Below are positions 34,043 to 43,754 of a stretch of DNA of 64,000 nt, piece by piece. Under the pieces are notes generated by a model. The model was given only the letters and a program-made list of their open reading frames with translations, was not told the DNA's origin and made no database searches. The stretch is taken from NCBI GenBank assembly GCA_040877625.1, contig JBBDNK010000044.1, positions 1 to 64,000 of the forward strand. The letters are read 5' to 3'. The position numbers and the translations under genes are program-made. Source of the DNA: Methylonatrum sp040877625. Its GTDB lineage: Bacteria > Pseudomonadota > Gammaproteobacteria > Nitrococcales > Aquisalimonadaceae. How positions within the stretch are numbered: position 1 is the stretch's first letter; every line of letters starts with the position of its first letter.

Positions 34043-35146
34043 TTACTGAAGGCTAGGAGCCCTCGGCGCGACCGCGACCGTGACTTCATCCCGATCGTGG
34101 TAAAGCTGTCGACAGCGAACGTCGAGGTGCTGGCCCGTGGATGTGCGCTCGGGTAACAGTTCCAGGCACTCCCGTACCGCGCGGTAACGCTGCTTCATCG
34201 GCAGTTTGAGGTTGAAGATGGCAGCGCGGCAATCGCCGCGCTCAAGCCACTGGCGCATGAGCCTGGTAATGCGCCCGGGCTTTTCGACCATGTCGCAGAC
34301 CAGCAGATCCACCGGCCGCGGCGGGCGGTAGCGGAAGCCGTCCACACGCAGGTGTTCCACCAGCCCGCTGTCCATGAGCGCATCCTGCATGGGGCCGTTA
34401 TCGACCGCCGTCACCCGTATGCTGCGCCGGACCAGTTGCCAGGTCCAGCCGCCGGGCGCGGCGCCGAGATCTACCGCCGTATTGCCGGGTTCAAGCAGGG
34501 CTTGGCGTTCGTCGGCGTTCAGCAGCACCTGCAGGGCTTCGTCCAGCTTCAGGGTTGAACGGCTTGGGGCCTCGCCGGGCTGTTTGAGGCGCAGAATGCC
34601 GCTGTGCCAGGGTGTGGTCCTCGCCACCGGTGCTTCGGCCAGCAGGGCACGGGTCGAGTCGGTAAAAAAGGCGTGCAGACGCCGGTCCGCGACGGCCGCT
34701 GTCACCGAGATGCCCGTTGCCTCCAGTGCGCCGGCCAGGGCACCCCGGAAGCGTTTGCAGAATCGGGACAAGCCCTTGCCTTCATTGGTATCCGGATACT
34801 CCAGCCAGAGATCCGCGTATGAACGGCGGTAGCCGGCCAGCGAGGCGAGCAGCGGGGTGACCCGGTCGTCCGGCGGCAGGTGACTGACAATTTTCAACAA
34901 GACCAGCCATTGGCGTGCGAATATAAGGTCCAGCCAGTGCAGTTTCTCGACAAGGCGGGCAAGCGGCTCGCCGCCGCTACGCTGAAAGACCACGTGGCCG
35001 GTATCCGGTTGGGTTCTGCAATAGCCGGCAACCCCATACCCGGAGACAAGATCCATGATTTCTGCTGCGCAGTCGTTTTCCGAACCGGCGCGGCAATAGA
35101 ACAACAGGCCGTCGCAGGCGTCAGTGTGTTGGGTTGATTCCTGCAT
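34043..35146 (-). CDS. rlmM: 23S rRNA 2'-O-ribose methyltransferase RlmM
   Basis: 367 residues, close to the E. coli protein in length. The N-terminal THUMP-like region (about 1-180) precedes a Rossmann methyltransferase domain with VDLGAAPGGWTWQLVRR (SAM site), VDLLVCDMVEKPGR (catalytic Asp region) and AIFNLKLPMKQRY (catalytic Lys). The enzyme methylates C2498 of 23S rRNA in E. coli. The ATG chosen gives MQESTQHTDACDGLLFYCR and has GGAAG upstream; the longer frame is improbable. Single gene. Confidence 0.92.
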   Translation of the reverse strand: MQESTQHTDACDGLLFYCRAGSENDCAAEIMDLVSGYGVAGYCRTQPDTGHVVFQRSGGEPLARLVEKLHWLDLIFARQWLVLLKIVSHLPPDDRVTPLLASLAGYRRSYADLWLEYPDTNEGKGLSRFCKRFRGALAGALEATGISVTAAVADRRLHAFFTDSTRALLAEAPVARTTPWHSGILRLKQPGEAPSRSTLKLDEALQVLLNADERQALLEPGNTAVDLGAAPGGWTWQLVRRSIRVTAVDNGPMQDALMDSGLVEHLRVDGFRYRPPRPVDLLVCDMVEKPGRITRLMRQWLERGDCRAAIFNLKLPMKQRYRAVRECLELLPERTSTGQHLDVRCRQLYHDRDEVTVAVAPRAPSLQ

Positions 35147-35265
35147 TGTGGCTTCCGTGGCGTATCTCCTTAATCCATGGGATTCGGGTTTTCTCTGCGT
35201 CCCCATGGCGGCTATGCTGAGCGGACATCACCGCTTATTCGTGTCCACGTTCCAGGAGCAAACAC

Positions 35266-36048
35266 ATGGAAACAATTCTGCTGATTATTGGCGCCGCAAT
35301 CATCGCGCTGGTGGCATCGGCGATCCGCGTCCTTCGCGAGTACGAGCGCGGTGTCATTTTCCAGCTCGGCCGATACTGGGGAACCAAGGGCCCAGGGCTG
35401 ATTCTGGTCATCCCGATCATCCAGCAAATGGTCCGCATCGATTTACGCACAATTGTGATGGATATACCCAGCCAGGATGTTATCTCCAAGGACAACGTCT
35501 CAGTCAGTGTCAATGCGGTTCTTTATTTCCGGGTCGTTGATCCGCAGCGCGCCGTGATCAACGTGGAGGATTATTATGCCGCCACCAGCCAGTTGGCCCA
35601 GACTACACTGCGCTCGGTGCTCGGACAGCATGATCTGGACGAGATGCTGGCGGAGCGCGACAAGCTGAACGAGGATATCCAGACCATTCTCGATGAGCAA
35701 ACCGACGCCTGGGGTATCAAGGTCGCCAACGTCGAAATCAAGCATGTGGATATCGATGAGAGCATGATCCGCGCCATTGCCCAGCAGGCCGAGGCCGAAC
35801 GCGCCAGGCGTGCCAAGGTGATCCACGCCGAGGGCGAAATGCAGGCGGCGCAGAAGCTCCAGGATGCGGCCAATATTCTTTCCCAGAACCCACAGGCATT
35901 GCAGCTGCGCTATTTGCAGACGCTGACCGATATTGCCGGGGAGCAGAATTCGACGATTATCTTCCCCCTCCCGATCGAGATGATGAAGGCATTTACCAAC
36001 CTTGCCTCCAACGTCGGCGGCGGCAAGAGCAGTGACGGCGGTCAATAA
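35266..36048 (+). CDS. Slipin (SPFH/stomatin-like membrane protein)
   Basis: 260 residues: an N-terminal membrane anchor (ILLIIGAAIIALVASAIRVL), then an SPFH domain with REYERGVIFQLGRYWGTKGPG and DVISKDNVSVSVNAVLYFRV. A coiled-coil region with AEAERARRAKVIHAEGEMQA leads to the C-terminal oligomerisation segment. Slipins form membrane microdomain scaffolds and are commonly paired with an NfeD protease-like gene; none is adjacent here. Instead xerD starts within the last codons. AGGAGCAAACAC precedes the ATG. Confidence 0.9.
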   Translation: METILLIIGAAIIALVASAIRVLREYERGVIFQLGRYWGTKGPGLILVIPIIQQMVRIDLRTIVMDIPSQDVISKDNVSVSVNAVLYFRVVDPQRAVINVEDYYAATSQLAQTTLRSVLGQHDLDEMLAERDKLNEDIQTILDEQTDAWGIKVANVEIKHVDIDESMIRAIAQQAEAERARRAKVIHAEGEMQAAQKLQDAANILSQNPQALQLRYLQTLTDIAGEQNSTIIFPLPIEMMKAFTNLASNVGGGKSSDGGQ

Positions 36049-36982
36049 GACCGGCGCGGCGGCTGCCGGGGCGCCGCCGGTGCCCTTGCGCGAAGAGGAA
36101 CAGGCCGTCATTGATCGTTTCCTTGATGGCCTTTGGGCGGAGCGCGGCCTGAGCCGGCAGACGCTTTCCGCCTATGGCTCGGATCTGCGCGCCTTCGCCG
36201 TCTGGTTGCAGGCGCGTGGGGCGGTGTTGCTGTCCGCGCGTCGCGATCAGGTGCTGGGCTATCTTGCCGAGCGGGTGCAGGCGGGGGCGCGGCCGCGCAC
36301 GACGGCGCGGCTGCGTTCCAGCCTCCGCCGGTTCTATCGCTGGCAGGTTCGCGACGGCCGCCTGCGTGTGGACCCTACCCGCGATGTGGCGTCGCCCAGA
36401 CTCGGGCGGCCGCTACCGGCGGCATTGACCGAGTCCGACGTCGAGGCCCTGCTGGCCACGCCCGATGTGGCACAACCCATAGAGCTTCGAGACCGGGCAA
36501 TGCTTGAGCTACTCTACGCCACGGGCTTGCGGGTGTCGGAACTGGTCAACCTTCAGTTGGGTCAGGTCAACCCGCGTCAGGGCGTAGTGCGGGTCATGGG
36601 CAAGGGCAGCCGCGAGCGCCTGGTGCCGCTGGGGGAGGAGGCCATGAACTGGCTCGGCGTCTGGCTCGAAACCGGTCGCCCTCTGGTGCTTGGTCGCCGG
36701 CGCAGTGATGCCGTGTTCGTCACCGCGCGCGGCGGTGCCATGACCCGGCAGGCATTCTGGTACCGCATACGCGAATACGGGACCAGGGCGGGCATACGCG
36801 GGCACCTGTCGCCGCACACATTGCGGCATTCCTTTGCTACCCATCTGCTCAATCACGGTGCGGATTTGCGCGTGGTACAGTTGCTGCTTGGACACAGTGA
36901 CCTGTCCACAACCCAGATCTACACGCATGTGGCCCGGCAGCGGTTACGGGATCTTCACGCCCTTCATCATCCACGGGGCTGA
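36032..36982 (+). CDS. xerD: Site-specific tyrosine recombinase XerD
   Basis: 316 residues. The N-terminal SAM-like core-binding domain is at about 20-110 (LSRQTLSAYGSDLRAFAVWL) and the catalytic domain at about 130-310. All catalytic residues are present: Arg in LLYATGLRVSELV, Lys in VMGKGSRERLVP, HxxR in SPHTLRHSFATHLL, His in LLGHSDLS and the nucleophile Tyr in TTQIYTHV. It resolves chromosome dimers with XerC at dif. The GTG start overlaps the slipin end by 17 nt and has GGCAAGAG upstream; a TTG further up is less likely. Confidence 0.9.
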   Translation: MTAVNKTGAAAAGAPPVPLREEEQAVIDRFLDGLWAERGLSRQTLSAYGSDLRAFAVWLQARGAVLLSARRDQVLGYLAERVQAGARPRTTARLRSSLRRFYRWQVRDGRLRVDPTRDVASPRLGRPLPAALTESDVEALLATPDVAQPIELRDRAMLELLYATGLRVSELVNLQLGQVNPRQGVVRVMGKGSRERLVPLGEEAMNWLGVWLETGRPLVLGRRRSDAVFVTARGGAMTRQAFWYRIREYGTRAGIRGHLSPHTLRHSFATHLLNHGADLRVVQLLLGHSDLSTTQIYTHVARQRLRDLHALHHPRG

Positions 36983-37039
36983 GGAACCACGGTCCGCAAC
37001 CGGAGTCATAGTCTCTACTACTCATTACCGGAATTGAAC

Positions 37040-37774
37040 ATGACAAGAAAACTGTTTCAGGGCATTGCATTCGCCCTTCTCGCCGGGATCGCGAGTGCGG
37101 TATCCGCGGATGATATGGACCAGGTGCGTGAGCGCATCAGCACCGCCCTGACGGAGATCAACCCCGATCTGAGCATCGAGCGCATCGAACCGTCGCCGGT
37201 CGAGGGGCTGTATCAGGTGCTGGTTGCCGGGCAGGTGCTCTACGTCACTGGCGACGGCCGTTACCTGTTGCAGGGGGACATGCTGGACCTGCAACGCCGG
37301 CAGTCCGTCTCCGAGCCGCTGCGTGGCGGCATGCGGCTTGAGAAGCTGCGGGCCCACGGTACCGAGAACATGATCGTCTATCCGGCCCAGGGTGAGCGTG
37401 AACACACCATTACGGTGTTCACCGATATCGATTGCCCCTACTGCCGGCGGATGCACTCGAACATGGAAAGCTATACCAGCCTCGGCATTGAAGTGCGTTA
37501 TATCCAGATGCCGCGAGCCGGCGAGGGATCGGAGTCCTACCACAAGGCGGTCTCCGTCTGGTGTGCGGATGACCGCAAGGCGGCGCTGGATCGCGCCAAG
37601 AGTGGTGCGTCGATGGAGCGCCGCAGTTGCGATAATCCGGTGTCCGCGCAGCTTCAGCTGGCCCGCGAGCTGGGTGTTAGCGCCACGCCCACGATCTTCA
37701 CGGAAACGGGCGTCATGCACCGCGGTCTGGTCGAGGCGGAACAGCTGAAAGCGATGCTGGACGAAGAAAACTAA
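37040..37774 (+). CDS. dsbC: Periplasmic disulfide isomerase DsbC with a CPYC active site
   Basis: 244 residues. A signal peptide (MTRKLFQGIAFALLAGIASAVSA) is followed by an N-terminal dimerisation domain (about 24-85) and a thioredoxin-fold catalytic domain. That domain has TVFTDIDCPYCRRMHSNM as the active site and the cis-Pro loop GVSATPTIF. Classical DsbC has CGYC; here it is CPYC, as in thioredoxin-like variants, which should change the redox potential. It shuffles wrong disulfides in exported proteins and is kept reduced by DsbD. It is 57 nt after xerD, with a strong hairpin after the stop. Confidence 0.9.
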   Translation: MTRKLFQGIAFALLAGIASAVSADDMDQVRERISTALTEINPDLSIERIEPSPVEGLYQVLVAGQVLYVTGDGRYLLQGDMLDLQRRQSVSEPLRGGMRLEKLRAHGTENMIVYPAQGEREHTITVFTDIDCPYCRRMHSNMESYTSLGIEVRYIQMPRAGEGSESYHKAVSVWCADDRKAALDRAKSGASMERRSCDNPVSAQLQLARELGVSATPTIFTETGVMHRGLVEAEQLKAMLDEEN

Positions 37775-37804
37775 AGTCTACGTTCGCGCGTCAGGCCACG
37801 GAAC

Positions 37805-37841
37805 GGCAAGGGGGACGGTCCGAGTGACCGTCCCCCTTGCC
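37805..37841. terminator. Bidirectional terminator between dsbC and fdxA
   Basis: A perfect 16-bp stem (37805-37820 with 37826-37841), GC-rich in the middle, with a 5-nt loop CGAGT. It lies between two convergent genes and can fold on either strand. No long T-run follows. Confidence 0.7.
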
Positions 37842-37858
37842 TGTGTTCACGGACGGCC

Positions 37859-38182
37859 CTAGCGTTCCAGCAGTTTCAGCTTGTCTTCCTTGCCATCCCA
37901 TTCCTCGGCATCGGCCGGGGGATCCTTCTGTTCTGCTATAACCGGCCAGTTTTGCGCCAGCTCGGCGTTCAGTTCCAGAAAATGGTGCTGATGCTCGGGC
38001 AGATCATCCTCGGAGAATATGGCTTCGGCCGGGCATTCCGGCTCGCACAAGGTGCAGTCGATACACTCATCGGGATCGATGACCAGGAAGTTGGGGCCTT
38101 CATGGAAACAGTCCACGGGGCAGACTTCCACGCAGTCCGTGTATTTGCACTTGATGCAGTTCTCTGTAACGACAAAGGTCAT
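37859..38182 (-). CDS. fdxA: 7Fe ferredoxin (3Fe-4S/4Fe-4S)
   Basis: 107 residues. The cluster ligands are in CIKCKYTDCVEVCPVDCF and CIDCTLCEPECP. The spacing around CKYTDCVEVCPVDC is that of Azotobacter-type FdI proteins with one 3Fe-4S and one 4Fe-4S cluster. The C-terminal extension (about residues 60-107) is acidic, as usual for the family. It is a low-potential electron carrier next to mutS, an arrangement common in gammaproteobacteria. Confidence 0.93.
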   Translation of the reverse strand: MTFVVTENCIKCKYTDCVEVCPVDCFHEGPNFLVIDPDECIDCTLCEPECPAEAIFSEDDLPEHQHHFLELNAELAQNWPVIAEQKDPPADAEEWDGKEDKLKLLER

Positions 38183-38337
38183 GAGGTGCTCCGGTCGTCG
38201 TGCGCGGGAGCCTCGTGCTCCCGGGTTCTGTAATCGGCTGTGATGCTCGGTGTCCGCTGAGGCGCAATGTTACCTGTAGCGGCCGCGGAAATTAACAACT
38301 CTCTGGGAATTTGTTTATATCGGTCCGTGATCATGGT

Positions 38338-40926
38338 CTATCCGCGACTGCTCCCGCCGCCTGGCTCCGCCAGCGCCTTCAGGGCGTAGATCAGCTCCAG
38401 CGCCTGGCGCGGTGTCAGGCTGTCGGCGTCGACGTTGCTCAGGCGATCGCGCAGCGGATCGTCCGGCGGATCCGTGAACAGCGGCAGCTGATCGGCACCG
38501 GCGTCGCGGTCGCGCCAGGTTTCCCGCTCCAGTTGCGCCAGTTTGTCCCGGGCGGCGTCGATGACGGCACGCGGTACGCCGGCCAGTGCCGCCACCTGCA
38601 GGCCGTAACTCTGATTGGCGGGGCCGTTCTTCAGCGCGTGCAAAAAGACGATGCGCTCGCCGTGTTCGACCGCATCCAGATGAACATTATCCGCGGTGCG
38701 GAAATGCTCGGGAAGTGCGGTCATCTCGAAATAGTGGGTGGCAAACAGGGTAAATGCCCGAATCCGCTCCGCCAGCCAGGCGCCGGCCGCCCAGGCCAGG
38801 GACAGACCATCGAAGGTGCTGGTGCCGCGGCCGATTTCATCGAGCAGCACCAGGCTGTTGGCCGTGGCGTTGTTGAGAATATTGGCCGTTTCGGTCATTT
38901 CCACCATGAAGGTGGAGCGGCCGCTTGCCAGGTCGTCCGAGGCGCCGATACGGGTAAAGATCCGATCCACCGGGCCCAGCCGCGCCCGTTTCGCCGGCAC
39001 GTAGCTGCCGATGTTGGCCATCAGGGTGATCAGCGCCACCTGGCGCATATAGGTGGATTTTCCGCCCATGTTGGGGCCGGTAATGATCAGCATGCGGCGC
39101 CGATCATCCATGCGCACGTCATTGGGTACGAACGGCTGGTCCAGCACGCGCTCCACCACCGGGTGTCGTCCCTCCTCGATCAGCAGTCCGGGGCGGTTGT
39201 GCAATTCGGGGCGGCAGTAGTCGAGGGTGTCGGCGCGTTCCGCCAGCGTGGCGAGCGCGTCCAGCTCGGCCAGCGCGGCCGCTGTGCCCTGCAGCCTGGG
39301 CAGGTCGGCGTTGAGTTTCTCGAGCAGGGCTTCATAGAGTGCCTTTTCACGGGCCAGGGCGCGTTCCCTGGCGCTCAGTACCTTTTCCTCGAAGGCCTTG
39401 AGCTCCGGAGTGATGTAGCGTTCCGCGCCCTTGAGGGTCTGGCGGCGGGTGTAGCGATCCGGGACCTTCTCCGACTGGCCGCGGCTTACTTCGATGTAAT
39501 AACCGTGGACGCGGTTGTAACTGACCTTGAGATTGCTGATGCCGGTGGCATCCCGTTCGCTGTTTTCGAGGTCCACCAGAAACTGGTCGGCGTTGCGGCT
39601 GAGATTGCGCAATTCGTCCAGCTCAGCGTCATACCCTTCGGCGATCATGCCGCCATCGCGGATCAGTACCGGCGGGTTTTCGATGATGGCGCGCGCCAGC
39701 AGGGTCGCGGTTTTCGGGTGCGTGCCCAGCCTTTCCGCCAGGGTCTCGAACAGCAGGATGTCGAGCGTGGCCAACTGCTCCCGCAGCGCCGGCAGGCGCT
39801 CCAGTGCGATCCGCAGCCCCTCGAGATCCCGCGGCCGGGCCGAGCGCAGCGCCACGCGTGCGAGAATGCGTTCAATGTCGCCCAGGCCGCGCAGCAAATC
39901 CCGTAGCTGTTCGGTGCGGCGCTGATCGAGCAGCAGGTCAATGGCGTCATGGCGGCCGGAGATGATGGTCTGGTCACGCAGCGGGCGATGCATCCAGCGG
40001 CGCAGCATGCGGCTGCCCATGGCGGTCACCGTGGTATCCAGTACCCAGGCCAGCGTGTGTTCGGTGCCGCCGGCAAGGTTATGTTCAAGCTCGAGGTTGC
40101 GTCGGCTGGCGGCGTCGATGATCACCGCCTCGTCGGCGCTTTCCACCTGCAGCCCCAGCAGATGGGGCAGGGCGGAACGCTGCGTGTCGCCGACGTACTG
40201 AAGCAGGCTGCCAGCGGCGCGGATGGCCAGTTCCAGGTGCTCGCAGCCGAAGCCGGAAAGATCCCGGGTGCCGAATTGCCGGTTCAGCAAACGCCGGCAG
40301 GTCTCCGGCTCGAAATGCCAGGGGGCGCGGCGTGTCAGGCCGGGGCGGCCGACCAGTGCCGGGGCAAGCGGCTGATCCTCGTCATGCAGAACCTCCGCCG
40401 GCCGCAAGCGCTCGATTTCCGCGTGCAGGGCCTCGTCGCCGGCAAGCTCCTGCACGGTGAATCGGCCGCTGGAAAGCTCCAGCGTGGCCAGCCCGTAGCG
40501 GTCCCGCTGCCGGGAGACAGCGGCCAGCAGATTGCTCTGGCGTTCGTTGAGCAGGGCATCCTCGGTGAGTGTGCCCGGCGTGAGAATTCGCGTGACCTGC
40601 CGCTCCACCGGGCCCTTGGACGTCGCCGGGTCGCCGATCTGCTCGCAGATGGCCACGGACTCACCGAGCTTGACCAGGCGGGCCAGGTAATTGTCCGCCG
40701 AGTGACAGGGCACGCCGGCCATGGGGATGGGGTCCCCGGCCGACTGCCCGCGGCTGGTCAGCGTGATGTCCAGCAGGCGGGAGGCGCGCCGGGCATCGTC
40801 GAAGAACAACTCGTAGAAATCACCCATGCGGTAGAGCACCAGGATGTCCGGATGCTCGGCCTTGATGCGCAGGTATTGTTGCATCATCGGGGTGTGCTGG
40901 CTGGCGGCGTCGTTCATCTGTTCCAT
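38338..40926 (-). CDS. mutS: DNA mismatch repair protein MutS
   Basis: 862 residues, standard length. The mismatch-binding domain opens with the Phe-x-Glu region LVLYRMGDFYELFFDDA, followed by connector, lever and clamp domains. The ATPase has Walker A ITGPNMGGKST and Walker B VLLDEIGRGTSTFDG, plus FATHYFEMT. It binds mispairs and recruits MutL. The promoter region is shared with the divergent pncC, only 127 nt away. Confidence 0.96.
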   Translation of the reverse strand: MEQMNDAASQHTPMMQQYLRIKAEHPDILVLYRMGDFYELFFDDARRASRLLDITLTSRGQSAGDPIPMAGVPCHSADNYLARLVKLGESVAICEQIGDPATSKGPVERQVTRILTPGTLTEDALLNERQSNLLAAVSRQRDRYGLATLELSSGRFTVQELAGDEALHAEIERLRPAEVLHDEDQPLAPALVGRPGLTRRAPWHFEPETCRRLLNRQFGTRDLSGFGCEHLELAIRAAGSLLQYVGDTQRSALPHLLGLQVESADEAVIIDAASRRNLELEHNLAGGTEHTLAWVLDTTVTAMGSRMLRRWMHRPLRDQTIISGRHDAIDLLLDQRRTEQLRDLLRGLGDIERILARVALRSARPRDLEGLRIALERLPALREQLATLDILLFETLAERLGTHPKTATLLARAIIENPPVLIRDGGMIAEGYDAELDELRNLSRNADQFLVDLENSERDATGISNLKVSYNRVHGYYIEVSRGQSEKVPDRYTRRQTLKGAERYITPELKAFEEKVLSARERALAREKALYEALLEKLNADLPRLQGTAAALAELDALATLAERADTLDYCRPELHNRPGLLIEEGRHPVVERVLDQPFVPNDVRMDDRRRMLIITGPNMGGKSTYMRQVALITLMANIGSYVPAKRARLGPVDRIFTRIGASDDLASGRSTFMVEMTETANILNNATANSLVLLDEIGRGTSTFDGLSLAWAAGAWLAERIRAFTLFATHYFEMTALPEHFRTADNVHLDAVEHGERIVFLHALKNGPANQSYGLQVAALAGVPRAVIDAARDKLAQLERETWRDRDAGADQLPLFTDPPDDPLRDRLSNVDADSLTPRQALELIYALKALAEPGGGSSRG

Positions 40927-41053
40927 TCAGAGTGGCTGCGCGAATGTCCGGCTACGCGGATGGTTGGACAAGGCGTCCTGGTTCGACCATCCGAGGAGGT
41001 GGAGAAGCGGTATGCTAGAGTCACTCCGAAGACCCTGCAAGCCGAGGTAGGCC

Positions 41054-41548
41054 ATGGACGACGAGGTGATCCATGAACATGCATTGTCCCTGGGCAGAAT
41101 GCTAGAGCTCACCGGGCTCCGCCTGGCGACCGCCGAGTCCTGCACGGGCGGCTGGATCGGCAAGGCGATGACCGATGTGGCAGGGAGTTCGCAATGGTTC
41201 GATTGCGGCTTCATAACCTACTCGAATAATGCCAAACAGCGCCTTCTGGGGATTTCCCCCGATCTGTTTAAAAGCCATGGCGCCGTTAGCGAGCCCGTGG
41301 TGCGGGCGATGGCCGAGGGTGCACTCGGCCAGAGCGAAGCCGATCTTGCCGTGGCGGTGAGCGGCATTGCCGGCCCCGATGGCGGTAGCGCGGACAAGCC
41401 CGTGGGGCTGGTCTGGTTCGCCTGGTCTCGCCGCGGGAGGGAAACCCGTAGCGAGCACGTCCATTTTGACGGTAACAGGGACGCCGTACGGCGGGCCACC
41501 GTGTTACACGCAATGGACGGTCTGCGACCGCTGATTCTGGATGCCTGA
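41054..41548 (+). CDS. pncC: Nicotinamide-nucleotide amidohydrolase PncC (CinA C-terminal type)
   Basis: 164 residues, a stand-alone CinA C-terminal domain. The catalytic Ser region is LATAESCTGGWIG, and VSGIAGPDGGSADKPVGLVW holds the substrate-binding loop. It deamidates nicotinamide mononucleotide to nicotinate mononucleotide in NAD recycling. GAGGTAGGCC precedes the ATG. It overlaps thpR by 8 nt and lies upstream of recA, as in many proteobacteria. Confidence 0.92.
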   Translation: MDDEVIHEHALSLGRMLELTGLRLATAESCTGGWIGKAMTDVAGSSQWFDCGFITYSNNAKQRLLGISPDLFKSHGAVSEPVVRAMAEGALGQSEADLAVAVSGIAGPDGGSADKPVGLVWFAWSRRGRETRSEHVHFDGNRDAVRRATVLHAMDGLRPLILDA

Positions 41549-42068
41549 ACGCCGCTTCTTTTTTGGTCTCTACCCGGACCGGCTGGAACGGGATCGGCTT
41601 CATGCGTTGACGCCGGCCAGGCTGCGCGGCGGCAGGCGGGTGGTTGCCGACAATCTGCATGTCACCGTGGTGTATCTTGGCCTGTGCGATGCCGATCAGG
41701 AGACCGCTGCCCGCGATGCGGCGGAAAGCGTGTGTGCCGGTCCGGTCGAATTGACGCTGGACCGGATTGCGGTCTGGCACGCCGCGCAGGTTCAGGTGCT
41801 GTTACCGCCAGGTACGCCCGCCGCCCTGCGGTGGCTGTACGAATCCCTCAGAGGGGCGCTGGTCGCACGCGGGTTCCCTCCGGAAGCGCGCCCCTGGGTG
41901 CCGCATATCACCGTGGCCCGCAAGATAGCTGCGCAGCCGACGGTAACAATCCCTCCGGTGCGACTGCGATTCAGCGAATTCTGTCTGTTCCGGTCCCATC
42001 GCGTCGATGGCGAGCTTCTTTATGAGCCGATTGCCCGATGGGCGCTGACCGGGGGTGCGGGGGCGTAG
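41541..42068 (+). CDS. thpR: RNA 2',3'-cyclic phosphodiesterase ThpR
   Basis: 175 residues of the 2H phosphoesterase fold. The two catalytic HxTx motifs are in LHVTVVYLG and PHITVARK. It opens 2',3'-cyclic phosphates to 2'-phosphates and can ligate tRNA halves in reverse. The ATG overlaps the pncC stop region, implying coupled translation; recA follows after 132 nt. Confidence 0.9.
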   Translation: MPERRFFFGLYPDRLERDRLHALTPARLRGGRRVVADNLHVTVVYLGLCDADQETAARDAAESVCAGPVELTLDRIAVWHAAQVQVLLPPGTPAALRWLYESLRGALVARGFPPEARPWVPHITVARKIAAQPTVTIPPVRLRFSEFCLFRSHRVDGELLYEPIARWALTGGAGA

Positions 42069-42200
42069 CCGGATATGGGATAATCCCGGCCTGGAAAGCA
42101 CTCGCGTCAGCACGGCAAGTGCATGCAAGGCAAGAAGTGTGCCTATGAAGTACCATTTCACCAATCACTTATGTGTACAACCGCAGGGGATACATTAAGT

Positions 42201-43235
<1,035 letters not shown>

Positions 43236-43240
43236 GGCGT

Positions 43241-43705
43241 ATGGATTCGGATCAATTCCAGGCTGCCCTGGAAACGGGGATTCGCCTGCTGGCCAGGCGC
43301 GAACATGCCGGCCTGGAACTGCGTCTCAAGCTTCGACAGAGAGACTATTCCGATGATGTGATCGACGCCGTGATCGCCGATCTGACCGCACGCGGCTACC
43401 TTAGCGAGGAGCGATTCGCCGAGATCTTTGTGCGGCACAAGGTCGAGAGCGGCTGGGGGCCGGCGCGCATTGCCGCCGAAATGCGCAAACGGGGTATAGA
43501 CGATACCGTTTTCCGGCGCTATTTCGACAGCATGGACGTTGACTGGCTGAAGCAGGCGCGGGAGGTCAGGCAACGACGTTTTGGATCGGGCAGACCCCGG
43601 GACCGGCGTGACTGGGCCCGGCAGGGGCGGTTCCTTGCCGGTCGTGGCTTTTCCGCCGAGCAGATCGCGCGGGTACTTGATGATCCGGGCGAGGAGTCGA
43701 TTTGA
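43241..43705 (+). CDS. recX: RecA regulator RecX
   Basis: 154 residues, all-helical repeats: LLARREHAGLELRLKLRQRDY, LTARGYLSEERFAEIFVRHKVESGWGP and WARQGRFLAGRGFSAEQIARVL are the three tandem RecX modules. It caps or disassembles RecA filaments. It starts 5 nt after recA and is almost certainly transcribed by read-through from it. Confidence 0.92.
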   Translation: MDSDQFQAALETGIRLLARREHAGLELRLKLRQRDYSDDVIDAVIADLTARGYLSEERFAEIFVRHKVESGWGPARIAAEMRKRGIDDTVFRRYFDSMDVDWLKQAREVRQRRFGSGRPRDRRDWARQGRFLAGRGFSAEQIARVLDDPGEESI

Positions 43706-43754
43706 TGCGCCCGCCCCAATCCGGGTGGGCGGAACAGACAGGGTTTTCCTATTC

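Noticed and set aside
38311..39906. 531-codon plus-strand open frame
   Set aside because: Antisense of mutS, whose Walker and mismatch motifs are intact on the minus strand.
42069..42200. LexA box upstream of recA
   Set aside because: No CTG-N10-CAG or close variant was found; a CTG..CAG pair near 42091 has the wrong spacing.
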